A DNA stretch of 64,000 nt, from positions 829,001-893,000 of the forward strand of contig JAOTON010001820.1 of NCBI GenBank assembly GCA_034440635.1. The letters run 5' to 3'. Every line of letters begins with the position of its first letter. Position 1 is the first letter of the stretch. This DNA comes from Lepas anatifera. Taxonomy: Eukaryota > Arthropoda > Thecostraca > Lepadidae. Made by a program: the position numbers and the translations under genes. The notes under the pieces are model-generated. The model had not been told where the DNA came from and did no database searches. It saw nothing but the letters and a program-made list of their open reading frames with translations. Shown here in pieces: positions 34,291 through 46,994 of the stretch.

Positions 34291-35182
34291 GGATTGGCTT
34301 ACTGAGGCCGACGGCTGGGGATGGTGGATTGGCTTACTGAGGCCGACGGCTGGTGATGGTGGATTGGCTTACTGAGGCCGACGGCTGGTGATGTTGGATT
34401 GGCTTACTGAGGCCGACGGCTGGGGATGGTGGATTGGCTTACTGAGGCCGACGGCTGGGGATGGTGGATTGGCTTACTGAGGCCGACGGCTGGGAATGGT
34501 GGATTGGCTTACTGAGGCCGACGGCTGGGGATGGTGGATTGGCTTACTGAGGCCGACGGCTGGGGATGGTGGATTGGCTTACTGAGGCCGACGGCTGGTG
34601 ATGTTGGATTGGCTTACTGAGGCCGACGGCTGGGGATGGTGGATTGGCTTACTGAGGCCAACGGCTGGGGATGGTGGATTGGCTTACTGAGGCCGACGGC
34701 TGGGGATGGTGGATTGGCTTACTGAGGCTGACGGCTGGGGTGGTGGATTGGCTTACTGAGGCCGACGGCTGGGGATGGTGGATTGGCTTACTGAGGCCGA
34801 CGGCTGGGGATGGTGGATTGGCTTACTGAGGCCGACGGCTGGGGATGGTGGATTGGCTTACTGAGGCTGACGGCTGGGGATGGTGGATTGGCTTACTGAG
34901 GCCGACGGCTGGGGATGGTGGATTGGCTTACTGAGGCCGACGGCTGCTGATGGTGGATTGGCTTACTGAGCCCGACGGCTGGTGATGTTGGATTGGCTTA
35001 CTGAGGCCGATGGCTACGGATGGTGGATTGGCTTACTGAGGCCGACGGCTGGGGATGGTGGATTGGCTTACTGAGGCCGACGGCTGGGGATGGTGGATTG
35101 GCTTACTGAGGCCGACGGCTGGGGATGGTGGATTGGCTTACTGAGGTCGATGGCTGGGGATGGTGGATTGGCTTACTGAGGC
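34291..35182 (+). repeat. 35-bp minisatellite, right array, about 25 units
   Basis: It is the same unit and orientation as 29690-31346 but far more uniform: nearly all units are the GACGGCTGGGG type. A one-base loss occurs near 34738. The period of 35 rotates the frame, so the TGA inside CTTACTGAGG blocks long ORFs. Confidence 0.95.
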
Positions 35183-35384
35183 CCGCCCGCAGTCAGCCGT
35201 CGCCCATCCCACGAGTGTGGCACGAACGCCAAGCGTCAAACATGGGTGGTTTGTGTGCAAAGTTTAGAATATAGTCAATATTTCCATTGTGACATTGATG
35301 TTTGATTGTCCCTCATTTCCTTTATTAAGTGCGTTGTTCAGTCTCGGTTAAAACGTCCCTCCAGAATGCTGCAGAGAAAAGGTA

Positions 35385-35470
35385 GCGTCGAGTGGGGGAC
35401 TCGAACTCCTGACCTGTCACTCTGTAATCCGGCATGCCACCTAACACACTTACGCGGGACTCGGCATGGG
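35385..35470 (-). mobile_element. tRNA-derived SINE head
   Basis: On the minus strand a B-box-like GAGTTCGAGTCCC lies about 50 bases after an A-box-like TAAGTGTGTTAGGTGG, with flanks able to pair weakly. A full functional cloverleaf is not convincing, so a SINE or tRNA relic is the better reading. Confidence 0.4.
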
Positions 35471-35779
35471 CGGTGTGTATCAAAATAGGGTTATAAATTT
35501 GAGAACCACAGTGGTCTCGGTGACCCGGGTGCCATATAGCTCTGACCTGCCGGTCTGACGGCAGGGGCTAAATGTTGATGAGCGGCGGGGCCCTCAGAGC
35601 CATGCTAAAACGGATGGGGGACGTTTGCAACCGTGCCGTATGATCCTCAGAATGTTTTGACCAAGGCAAATGGGTGGGTGAAGGTGCCACCATTGACTGG
35701 TTATATCAGTCATGCGAATTTGTCCCCATTATTACTAATATTTTTTGCAGTGTGTTGGCTGTTGGCTGACATTCGTGTT

Positions 35780-35893
35780 GAGACCGTGCCTGAGTTGCCT
35801 TTGAGACCGTGCCTGAGTTGCCTTTGAGACCATGCATGAGTTGCCTTTGAGACTATGCATGAGTTGCCTTTGAGACCATGCCGGAGTTGCCTT
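35780..35893 (+). repeat. 23-bp minisatellite, 5 units
   Basis: Units of GAGACCGTGCCTGAGTTGCC followed by TTT repeat every 23 bases with a few substitutions. Confidence 0.9.
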
Positions 35894-36932
35894 GCATGAC
35901 GAGCCACCACTAAGTAGAGCGCTTAATAGATATTTGCATGACTCCTCGTAAAACCCGCTACCTACCGAGTGCTAATCGTTGTTCGTTTGAGGCAGCTCTA
36001 CACTGAATTGTTGTGAGCCGTCTGTGGCTATCCTCGACGGGTCCGCTCCTTGGCTGATGGCTCCCTCCTGTGCTTTGCGACGGCCACTCGATAGCCCAAT
36101 CGCTAAATTGCGCGACAATCTGCACCGGAAGCAAGGCTCAGGCCGACCGCGCCATGCGTAACCTGACCGCGTGCGCCTGGTGTCTCGCTGGCACGCGCCG
36201 GAAATGGCTCCACGTGCGCGCGTGCAGCCGCACGCACGCTCCTCCGTCACCGCCTGAGGAGATGTAGTCGCTTCTGAGTCGGGGACTGGAGCGGACCAGA
36301 GTCTGGTCAGCGCTGCAGAATTCCACGAACACCGGACGATCGGAGAGACGGGGGTCCGGAAACGGCGCTCACGCCGAGCTGGGGGTACTGCCAGGTCGCC
36401 ACGAGGGTCTCTCCGGCACGCTGGACTGATCCGGTAGATAAACTGAAATGCCACATTGTGTCACGAGCCTGGTGCTGTCTTCTCAGGTATCTTCTACGGA
36501 ACATCAGACTGTGTGTCTCTGACCGGTCATATATTCCAGCAATATCAAAAGAACCACCTCCAACACCTCCTAGGGTGACCTTTTCAATATAAATTTCCTT
36601 GAAATACATTTTCCTGTTCCATTTAGCTGCTGTTTTGATGGGTGTTGACGATGGTGAAATGCTAGCCTACCGGGATCATATCAATTTAAAGTTACTCCCT
36701 GAGCCCCAATTAGACAATGTAAACTTTATGATACATACAAGAGCGGAACCACTCCAAAACTGTTCAACACCATCACAACCTTCCTGGAGGTTAAAAACCG
36801 AACGTAGGGTCCAAACCGTGTTCGAATCGGTGTTCCATCGGGGGTAAAAACATTGCAAGACACGCACACAAAATAATCTCAGAAGCATTGGAGCCTGACT
36901 TGAACCTCATCAACAACGCAGCAAGCCGTCTT
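35894..36932. other. Unassigned DNA; CpG-rich at 36040-36420
   Basis: The CpG-rich part gives a 160-residue minus frame (35972-36454) without recognisable domains. It could be a promoter region, but no core elements are clear. Confidence 0.35.
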
Positions 36933-37979
36933 TTAACCCGCGCCCCACCGGGGCCCGGTGCCACCTTCGCCCCACGGGGGAGGCATCGATGGCCCCCTAT
37001 AACTCCGAAAATATGGGGGTTAGCGCAAATCTGCAAGTGCATTAGGAAGCTCCCGTGAATTCAGTAAGAAATTACTTTACATGTTTAATCGCTCAGGTCA
37101 ATTTTTTGACCTCCAGAGGTCAAGTTAGGTCACGATAGGCTATTTTGACTAAAATATGCAATGCTTAAAAAAACTGGGCATAACCCCTATGTCATTAGAG
37201 CTATTAAAATCTGGTAAAGTAAATTTGATAGGAAAATGCCAGACCTTTTTCCACTATGTGGAACATTACGACCTTCCGCAAGTGGTTTGACCTCCAGAGG
37301 TCACCTCGTGACCTAATATGACCTAAAGTCACGAAAGGTCAAAAAGTCACCTTGCCTTATATCAAATGAAAGCCAATGACAAGGCATACACACTCTGATG
37401 TTTGATTCAGTGCTCTAGCTTGATTAGGTCAAAATTTATTGTCAAAATACTTTTTTGACCCCTGGTGACCTTGGATGACCTCGGACAGGTCAAAGGGAAA
37501 ATACTGCCCCTGGGATCCGTGAAAGGGTGCCCAAGAACGCGTTTTTAAGCAAACTGAGCATTTGCAATCGTTTTTGTGGCTTTTAGATCATAAGACTGCA
37601 TAAGACCTCGTTTGCAAGCTGGCCTTGCTTTTTCAATTGGAGAGGTCACCTCGTAACCTGACCTCAGGTCATGGAATTGAAAATTCCCGGATATACACCT
37701 TGTAGACCCTGGAGGGGTCATGAAGTGTAGGAAGTATCAAATCGATCGACTAAGAAATGTAGCTCTTATAGAGCTCAAAAGTGGAAGTGAGGTGACCTTG
37801 GTTGGCCTCGCCTGGTGACCTGAACTTGGGTGACCCGAGGCAAAAATTTTAGGGATGGTGGGAAAATGATAGGGTGAGAGGTAGAGCCCTCAACCGCGGT
37901 GCTGCGTCTCGCCGTTTTTCTGCTATCCCGAAAAAACCTCAGGGGGGGCATCGATGGCCCCCGGTGGGGTGAGGGTTAA
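36933..37979 (-). mobile_element. TTAA-type AGGTCA-rich element, subfamily B, copy 1
   Basis: The bounds are TTAA at 36933-36936 and 37976-37979. The left end is double (CGCGCCCCACCGGGG, spacer, CGCCCCACGGGGG); the right end is single (CACCCCACCGGGGG read inwards). GCATCGATGGCCCCC blocks sit at both ends. The interior has many TGACCT/AGGTCA motifs. It matches 56018-57040 in reverse and has no coding capacity. Confidence 0.85.
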
Positions 37980-39659
37980 ATTAAATTTTCTCACACTCTC
38001 AGCTCTCCCGCGCGGTTATTTGTATGGTGGCTGGCCGTGCGTCGGTAATGCCGCAGCGTTTTGCCAGTCGATTAGTCTGCGCGGCGATAGGGTCGTCTGT
38101 TTACCAGCGGCTCATTACCGCTGCGTCCTTCCGTCGCGTCCCCTCGGCTGATCGCATCGGCACCGATGACACACGGGCATTCCTGAGGCCACCCTCGCGG
38201 CTATCTCCCTCCATGTTTTGTACAGCTCGCTCTGCGGGAGCACGTGTGGTCCGCGGAGGACGAGGCCAAGGTGATGCTGAGGGAGAGACAAGAGCTGGTT
38301 GAAACTTCAGAGCTCGAGTAGTATCGGACTTGTAAATTCAAGGCCTGGATTTAAGCACGATCGAAAACGACGGATTGATGATATATGTGCCTCGGCATAC
38401 GGTGGTAAAAACAACATTCTGTAGGGAAACAGTTGACTTAGCAGCAGTGCATGTCACGTATCGCATGCTTCGTGTTCCCCGACGTCGCGCGAATACGCGA
38501 ATACATCGCGCGAATGGATCGGACTGCCAACCAGTGATGAATCTGTGGGACACAGCTAACATCTGGGCTTTTGCGAAGTCTGAATCCTGCTACCTTGAGA
38601 ATATATTGTGTTGACTGGCTTACAAATGAAATAACGATTGCTGCCCTCGTTTACAAGCAACTCGCCTGAAGAACAATGCCACCCTTTGTTGCATTGTAAA
38701 ATCGAAAGCGTTCGTATGAATTTGTTTGAGTAACCATTGGGAAAATCTACAAAATCCTGCTGGCCTGGATTTGATTTCTCTATTGACTTGGATTTTATTA
38801 ATTGAGCTGGGGCATTCCGTATCGTTTTGGTAACAGTCCTGCAATATTTACCTTTACTGAAAAAGTTTGCTTAAGTTTTATAAATAACTTGAAGTATGTT
38901 TTTCAACGAGAATTTAAAAACTTACAATAGCATGTGAAAGCGCACGTCTCAAAGAGCTAAAATCAAAAAGAAACTCGTGAGTATTTATTTCTAAACTTGA
39001 AAAATAGCGGTATACGCAATAGGTATGCGCGCGCCATTTGCGCACCCCGTGCGTTGCGCAGAATGCGTTTGCCTCTCCCTATGCTCCACGTGCCATGATT
39101 TTAACCTGAAGGCAATGGTGATGGAGCAAGATGATGTGATGTTTTCACCGTTTCCAGAATCCACACTATCAAACCATTTTTCGGTGAAGCCTTGGCCTGA
39201 GTGACACTATCAAGAGAGAGGGGGAGGGATTGTTTTTGTTTTTGTAAATTAGGGAGCGTTTATTCTATGAACGATTACGTTGGTGGACCAGGAAGTTGTT
39301 CCAAACGGATAAAGTGGACTTGAAGCTTTTTTCGTGGATAAAAATGGTCAACTGGTGGTCATTTTTCACATTAATCACAGGGGCAAACATAAATAAGCTT
39401 AATGGCGGTGACGGGTTAATGTAGTGAGATCAAAACCTATAACCTTCGGTATTTATTTGCGCAAGTGTGTAATTCCTCATGCACGATAGCTACCCATACC
39501 ACATGCGACAGTAATATTCTGCTAGTTACCCAGATGTTTCGTGAAACACGTCAACACGTTTCACAAAAACAGTGTTTAAAATTATTTAAGTGATTACACT
39601 TGGCTGTTTTCCCTGAGCTGGCCAGGGCTGCGTTTCTAACTCCTTCCTACCTATAGCAC
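37980..39659. other. Unassigned DNA
   Basis: I see no supported gene or repeat. 38000-38300 is moderately CpG-rich. Confidence 0.4.
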
Positions 39660-40649
39660 TTGACGCCCGCCCTGTTAGGCCCCCGAGCCACCTTCGCCCT
39701 GGTGGTGGGAGGGTATTCAAACATCCCCCCTCGAACTCGGCTCCTATATGGAATAGCGAAAAACCTGAAAGCTGTTGGATAGCTCACACAAATTCATGAT
39801 TCAACTTCATCTGTCACTTTTTGGCTCAGGTCAATATTGAGGTCATGCCAGGTCAAAGAAAGTGGCATGTTAGAGAAGAGTTTCTGAGCTCTAGCGCCTG
39901 ACAGAGTTGAGTTAGCATCATTTGTAGGCACCAGTTGCTTCCTCTTGTTACGGCGAATCGAATTATGTAGAACTAGGTCAAAACACAAAAATAACCTGAC
40001 ATAAGGTGAGGTCAAGGTCATTATCCAACCTCGCATAGTCAGTAAGCATATCAATCGACTTGCAATTTAGCAATCCAAACAAAATGGTATCAGAATAAAA
40101 GCTTTATCATCATTTTCTGCAAAGTTATTTACCCAAGTCTAAAACCTGCTAAATAGCCTCAGATGACCTCTCAAAGATCACAGGTCAAACATTGCAATAT
40201 GAACCTGAAAACGGGCCCAGTATGCTACGATTTCGAGAATATGAAGGTATTTGCAGCTGTATTTACACAAATAGAGCCAAATTCCTGTTTTCCCCATGCA
40301 TTTCCAATGGAGAGGTCATGATCCGTACCTGACCCTAGGTCATCGATATGAAAGATCCCGGCATAAGTTTTGTAGTACTTGCTGGGCCTATTATGTGGTG
40401 TAAGTTTCAATCCAACAGATTCGCCCATTTCTTACTTATGCCACCTTAAACATTTTTGGAGGTGAGATCACCTGACCTGCCATGGTGACTTGACCTAACA
40501 TGATCCAACCTTAAAATTTTGGGGAAAGTTGTGAAACTGATCAAGAATAAGGCGTGCTAAGTACGGAGGCGCTTCGCGCCGCCGTCTTTTCGAGCCGCCG
40601 GAGAACCCGAGGCGGGTGTTCAAACATCCCCCACCGAAGTGAGGGTTAA
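39660..40649 (-). mobile_element. TTAA-type AGGTCA-rich element, further subfamily
   Basis: The right bound is TTAA (40646-40649); the left bound has become TTGA (39660-39663). Both ends contain 'TTCAAACATCCCCC'. The left end is double (CGCCCGCCCTGTTAGG, then CGCCCTGGTGGTGGGAG). The interior has spread TGACCT/AGGTCA motifs, including 'TGACCCTAGGTCA' near 40331. Confidence 0.75.
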
Positions 40650-40808
40650 CAGTGAATTTCTCAATATGTTTGCTATAACGAAAAAATGTCACTAGTTTGT
40701 GGTCAAAAATCCCTTGAAAACACATATGATGGACACATATTATCTCACTTGGGTATGGCAAGATAATTATTAGAAATAATATGTTTTTTTGCTGTTTCAA
40801 TATGTTAT

Positions 40809-40895
40809 AAACTATTAAACTGGTATGATACTAGGTGCACCTGACTTGCTATCTCTGCGCACTAGTGGCATAAATTTACGCATCCGATGTTTAGG
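40809..40895 (+). repeat. Dispersed repeat fragment, also at 31551-31632
   Basis: It shares 'TTGCTATCTCTGCGCACTAG' and 'ATTTACGCATCCGATG' type blocks with the other copy. Confidence 0.5.
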
Positions 40896-41040
40896 GCTGT
40901 CTTGGTACTGTACTGTCCTGGCATGACCGGCACTTTTTCTATTTATCTATTTCTACTAAACATACCGATGAAGGCCTGTGTGTAAATACAGTAGCATTTT
41001 CTCCATTTTGCATCCAGAATTCGAGGAGACAGGTTAGTAA

Positions 41041-41495
41041 AAGAGAATGTGGCACCTAGGTCGAATCCAGGAATTTAGTGTAATTAGGGGTATTTGTTAG
41101 TCAAAAATAATGGAAATGTCCATTATTTCTCTGAAAAATGTACAATGAGCTCAATATTTTGATTTGTTAAATGCTCGTCTAGGGTGAAAAATGAACCTCT
41201 CCCTGTGAATGACGTCATGATCTGGCAACTTCTACCATATTCAATAGGCTTCAAGGGCTTTAATTGGCTGCTTACTCACCGTGAGGTCAGCACTGTCGTC
41301 ACACCAATAGCTGACAACTGTGACCGCCTGGCTGGGGTAGATTTGGGGTACATTTCAGGTAGGTTTTTATCTTTTCTCCACGGAAATTTTGAGTCTGAAG
41401 ATAAATGATGTATTGAGTACTGGGTTTTCCGGCATGCTTTGCAACTTTGCTATCTCAGTTAAAATTTCGTTATAAAGGTGCCACATTCCCTTTAA
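41041..41495 (+). mobile_element. MITE family E, copy 3
   Basis: It starts AGAGAATGTGGCACC and ends GGTGCCACATTCCCTTTAA. The interior has TGACGTCA near 41210, an inverted CCAAT box, a mutated second CRE (TGAGGTCA) and CAG|GTAGGT near 41358. Confidence 0.85.
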
Positions 41496-41714
41496 CAACT
41501 TATCAATAAAAAGTTCAATAGACTTGGACAGATCCAGCTGCCCAATATAAACGTATGTGTGGATAATTTTCCGGCTTGTGATGAGGATTTTCAAGTGGAT
41601 TCTTATATCAAATATAAGTAGCATCATTTTCTCAATCCACAAGGCAAAAATGCATGATGTCACTGGTCATGGCGCCTTCGCTGTATACTGCACTTCTGAC
41701 GAACAGTGATATAA

Positions 41715-41805
41715 ATTGTATAGAAGTTTAGAAGTATAGAAGTTTTGGAAGTATTGAAGCATAGAAGCTTTAGAAGCAGATAACTTTAGAAGTATAGAAG
41801 TTTGT
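41715..41805 (+). repeat. Degenerate GAAGTATA/GAAGTTT tract
   Basis: Repeated TAGAAGT blocks with spacing of 8-13 bases. Confidence 0.7.
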
Positions 41806-43624
41806 ATTGTTGATTTCAATACTCGGAGACGTTCTCCTTTCACGTCCTGGCATCAGGTTTAGAATAAACGCTTGAAACACATTTTCTCACCTAGCTTACT
41901 GCTTGCAGTTCTTTTCATATCTCGAGCTTTAGGACAGTAATTCTCATCACCGAAACAAAGGGTATGAACGAGAAAAATTTAAACAAGACCAATGTCTTCT
42001 GTCAATGCCCAACCCTTTGCTCCATAAATGACTTCTTCAGGTCAAGTTCATGGCGTCTGAGGTATAGGGAGAGGCGAGCGTGCTCTACGGACCGCACGTG
42101 GTGCGCCAACGGCGTGTATGTACATACATACATACACAATGGTATACCTTGCTAGGTTTTTCAATTTTTAGAAACAAACACCGTCGTATTTGTATTACAT
42201 TTTTGACTTGCTGGTTTCAAAAGCCGTTAATAAAGTACGACGGGGATTTGTTTTCTCCTATTTTGTGTTGTCAGTTTAAAATCCACGCAAAAGTGCATAT
42301 TTTTACATTTTATCACATTTTGTTCAGTAATACACATCTAATTTAAAACTGTCACCGATAGATGGACCGTTTCAAACGATTGGATGTATAACTTTACCGA
42401 TTGATTATTATTTTAGTGGGATAAAATAGCTGTATAGGAAATAGCTGTGGGAGTAAAGGGCAATCTTTCCGGAGGCTTTAACTGATGAACCGCCGCACCT
42501 ACAAACCTTAAAATGTCACGGCCGTATTCTGGTCTGCCACCGATAACCTTATGGACAAGTTTTAAAGAAGATCAAAGAGATAAGTATGTAAAATTAACCA
42601 TCGCCTGTGCAAAAGTTTTAAATTTCACATCTTTTGAATCTCACGCCTTCTTGCACAAATGTTCTCGTGGATTCCAGGAGCGCTGGCGGGGCGGCCGGAG
42701 CGAGCTCTGGTTTGTACTGAGCCAGCATTCCTGACGGCGACGGTGTCGATGGCAGATCAGTTGTCCGATGATTGATTCTGGTGTTTTGGGTGGCCGGCGG
42801 TGCTGATTTCGCCCTGGTCCGCGCTGGAGGCCGAGATGAAGCAGATAAGACATGTCGCCCTCCAAGGACCGTGGGTAAGGGGTTCAGTGCAGCCATGTGG
42901 GTACAGCAGGCAGATGAATCGAATTCCACCTGTCGCAAACTCCACTGGTTAGTTCTGGTGAAACACGTTCGACAGGTTGCGCTCTTTGGTGACTGCTGTC
43001 CCGCGATTTTTTGCGATGAATTTTCCTGCGTTTTGCATCGTGTACATTTTATAAGACCAGCTTTTTGAAAGAGAACCTAGAAAGAGACAGTGCAGCGTGC
43101 CATACCAACACTTGTTCATTTATTTTGCCCACGTGACTCTAAATGGCCAGACACACGCATAGTTTCGCTCATATAAAATGTATGCTCGGCAACTTGGTAA
43201 CCAAGATATTCCTACTTATTTGAATGCACTTAAATTATCTTTCTCAGATAGGACGTCTTAATGACCTCCCTAACGAACCAAGGTTTGGAATCCCTGTCAG
43301 CGGCAGTGAAAATCAAACCCATGAAAGCGCCTTAGCTGGAATCTCGCTCTTCGTTGTGCTGTCTTCTCGTATTTTCTTGGCTATCCTTTTGACCATCAGT
43401 TCCAGTGCCAGAAATAATTATCGGCCAAGCGTACCAGGGGTGTCCGACCAGCCTGGGCCTCGCCCGCCGGTTCAGCTGGTTATCAGGTGTGCCGGTCACA
43501 TACAACTACCTCGCCTTCATTATCAAGTCGAAACATCAGATGAGATCACAACACTATCGCTGTTTCCCCCAGTAACAAAAACTTTATGGTGTCTACATTT
43601 GATTAGACTTTGGATGAGGCTCAG
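41806..43624. other. Unassigned DNA
   Basis: It includes a short (TACA)n run at 42118-42135. The frames at 42513-42938 and 43224-43718 show no recognised domain. Confidence 0.4.
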
Positions 43625-43800
43625 GGAGCGTGGTGGTGTAGCGGTTAGCGTGCTCGCTCTCCACGTGGCCGACCCGGGTTCAAGGCCCCGTGGATTCTCT
43701 GAGCAAGAAGCACGTTGAATCCCCGGAAACCCTTCCAAGAGTGAACTGCTGACGGAGCCGTATGACACTGGTAGTTGGTACGGCGATAAGCCCCAAAATA
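43625..43800 (+). mobile_element. tRNA-derived SINE
   Basis: The head has an A box (TGGTGTAGCGG, 43632-43642) and a B box (GGGTTCAAGGC, 43677-43687) with tRNA spacing. The anticodon-arm region resembles tRNA-Glu types ('CTCGCTCTCCACG'). The tail, 'CTGGTAGTTGGTACGGCGAT' with AAGCCCCAAAAT, is shared with the fragments at 11889 and 25240 and with the 3' region of the LINE at 15265-16297. RNA polymerase III transcription is expected from the boxes; activity is unknown. Confidence 0.75.
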
Positions 43801-44074
43801 TACTTATTGTATTTGAACCAGGGTTGTGGGCAAAAGCACAGCTGGAAGAGCTGCTTCTGCAGTACCTATTAGAAAAGGTGTATTTTGAAATAATAGTTCA
43901 CCATTTGAAGCCCTCAGAAGTGCCTATGCCTATACTTAAGTAAAGCATATCTTAAATTTCAAAATGATGTATCATGTTGATTCTTTCGGCTCATTTTTTT
44001 ACCGCCAAGAGGAGAGTCCATTTGGAGATTTGATTAATTTTTTACGGGGTTATCTGAATTGATAATATATATTT

Positions 44075-44310
44075 AACCGGACTGTCTGTCCGTATACCGT
44101 GTTATTGGTTGCTTTCCTGGTTTGAAATAATGCCCGACGAAGGAGGGCATTATTTCAAAATGGTAGCCGAACGAGTGAGGTTACCATTTTGAAAATTCCA
44201 CGAATGAAATGGTGTATTTTCCTATTTCATGACGAATTTATGAGTGCATTAAAATAAAACCCGGAGCAAAGCATACCAAATACCATCCTATACCGAGAGA
44301 CAGTCCGGTT
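44075..44310. mobile_element. MITE made of consecutive stem-loops
   Basis: The terminal inverted repeats are AACCGGACTGTCT (from 44075) and AGACAGTCCGGTT (to 44310). Inside are three hairpins in a row: GAAATAATGCCC/GGGCATTATTTC (44124-44135, 44145-44156), a 13-bp stem with one mismatch (44156-44168, 44179-44191), and ATGAAAT/ATTTCAT (44204-44210, 44224-44230). No ORF. Its class is unknown. Confidence 0.8.
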
Positions 44311-46990
44311 ATATTTATTATGCCCAATTTTGGACTTCTCTGACCCGAACTGAGGAGGGTTTTTTGAAGCGTGAAGAGGGGCTGACTTTTGAGGGAGGTT
44401 GAAATCTTATTAGAAGCTGGATTATTTAGACCATATATAGAGGTCGTATAATACTATTAATATAATGTTACCACGTTTTGATAGGTGATATATTACTTAT
44501 GTTTATTTTCTATGATTTTCCCAACTGTTTTGGTCAATATTTATAATGAATAAAATGCGATTTCTCCAATGGTGACGTTGTTTTTGTTCAACACAGCTCT
44601 TTCTCTGGTACTTGAAAAGATGAAGGCTGCCCAGCCTATTTCGAAATTGCGTTTAAATCATGTTAGCATCCAAAATTCTCTTTACATGACAATCAAGCAT
44701 ATCAACCGACGATCTGTGGGTGCGTTGTAGTGGATATCTTCTTTGGCATCTTGACTGCTCATTGAACGCCTGAAGCTGGGATTAGCATGAGCGGCATTCG
44801 GTTTTCTCCACAAGAACCGTTCAGCCGGCTCGGAACTTAAGAGCTTAGTGAATTTTGGACCATCAGCCTCGCATAGAACTTAAATAGTTTGTCCTGCCGG
44901 TAGGTCTTTCCTACATCGTTTTTGTTCGATGACTCTCCAGCCCCGGTGGTTCTGCCCATACCGTTTTCTTTTGTCAGATGCTTGGGCATTCCTTGGCTGT
45001 TCTCTTTACACTCGTGATCCTGTTTGTTTTAGTAATTTTAATGACTGGTGTAAAATAAAAGACACAAACTCAGCCTAAATTTGAAGTTGATGATCTCATT
45101 ACAAGTCTATTACTGTTAAATTGTCGTGCCTACGAACACCTGCAAAACCGCAATAAAAATTTATTAATCCGACTTTGCTTAAAACTATTCAACTTTTCGG
45201 GGCCGATTAAACTATTTTTATACTTTTTTACATATTAACATACCAAATTGTATAATGTTAAATATGCTATTGAATTTGGCAAATTTGATTATATTTTGCT
45301 CAAACAAAGCAAAGCTGGGAAAAATCTTTCCTTGACTCAGAAATAACCTCCATTGAGTTCTCAATCGGCGCCTGGAACAGGCTGCTTTGGCCTCCCCCCA
45401 CCACCCTTCACGCTTTTGAGCGTACCTCATTAGTCTTTATAGATATAGAAACGAAACTTTCATTACCTGTGACGACATGTTTTTTCGCACCTCAAATGAA
45501 ACCAGGCAAAAATCGTTCGACTCATTCCGTCAAAGTGGCATCGTTAACTTGAGGCCTTTGAAAAAATTACACTTTTTATCGTTGTCTTCATTTCCGGGCA
45601 ACATAAGGTCAAATTTTCATACAGTTCTTATCTAGATATATTACCTCATGATTGCCTATAAATCAGTCTTAAATTTGTGTAATGCCATCTGTGATACTTG
45701 GTGTATGATGCGCTCGTAATTTTTCATTTTTAAAAATGCCCTTTTTCGTATAAATACTACATTTTGAAAACTTATTGGTCACATAAGGTAAAGTAAACTA
45801 TACCATCGGAATCAGCAGTCCAACGCAGGTCTGGAATTATATTTTAATGGCCATCCGCGTGTTGTTACATGCATATAAAGTGACGTCTTGAATATATTTT
45901 TCGCATAAAACCTCTCTTTGACGAATCCATATTTCTATTTTCATCCTTACCTCATACGAGGAAAGGGGAAACAGAGGGCTAAGAGTAATATCACACCATG
46001 ATAATTTTTCAAAAGTACTATCAATTTTTTTGATGTCATTTGATCGAAAATATTAAATAAATGGCGTTGCAAATACCGCCAAAATTCATTTACGGCGTCT
46101 TCCACTGCTCTATTGTATACTTGAGTCGTGTAAGGGATTTTAGGCATTCTGCAGACATTTGGCACAACTGTGTGAGAATCCCCCAGTATTATGATGTCAT
46201 AATATTTTTTTCAATCCCACAGCTATGCCATTTTAAAACGGTAAAAAATGCATTTATACCTATTCCGAGGCATTGCTGTTTGCTGCAAATGCTTACGATG
46301 CTGCACAAAATATAGCTTTACACATTGCATCAAGTTTGTGTAATACAAATGACGTCATAATGATATAATTTTGTTAAAATTGTGTCTCGTTTTTGCCGAA
46401 AACTGCCGTTAGACTGTTCCAGCTTGCTTAATGGGTTGCGATGAGCGTACGTACATGATGCACTCACTGATAGACCGTTACCAATTGCAGGCATAGCAGC
46501 TACCGTAAGATACCTACGTGATGACGTCATTTCTATCTCTAATTGTTATAACGATCATGGATTAGTGCATGAATAGTATAAATGGAGTCGGCAGGTGCCA
46601 TTTTAAATCCGAACGAAGTGTCAGATTTGTGTAAGATTTATCTGCAAAAATGTAAGATTTTCGTACAAGATTATCATCTACAGAAACGTAGTCTATTAAA
46701 TTACGTATTTTAAAAGAGCTGAGAAACGCGATATTGGTGTTTATCTTCTCATGCTTGAAATCAGTGGTAATAAAAACATATTTTAGGAAAAATCCGCCGT
46801 TTCGGACCAAAAGTACTTACTCGAAACAACGTCATATTTTTCATAATAACGTCATAATGATATCATCAAATTCGTAGAATAGTTATTATCCTAGCTTATG
46901 TAGTGAAATTGACTCTTGTCCTTGGAAATCCAATTTTGACCAAGGTTACGGGGGTTGACTTGCTTCGGAACTATAGATAATCGATTGAGT
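44311..46990. other. Unassigned AT-rich block
   Basis: No gene is supported. CRE-like TGACGTCAT or TGATGTCAT motifs recur at about 46032, 46190, 46350, 46521, 46829 and 46848, several followed by AATGATAT. This may reflect an unrecognised repeat. Confidence 0.4.
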
Positions 46991-46994
46991 AAAT

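Noticed and set aside
29690..35182. CRISPR-like appearance of regular 35-bp repeats
   Set aside because: Units are head-to-tail with no unique spacers and the setting is animal DNA.
35972..36454. 160-residue minus-strand ORF
   Set aside because: It is CpG-rich, arginine/alanine-biased sequence with open frames on both strands and no domain.
38200..38330. Short frame reading 'EHVWSAEDEAKVMLRERQEL'
   Set aside because: It looks protein-like but is only about 42 codons between stops, has no methionine or splice context, and matches no family I know.
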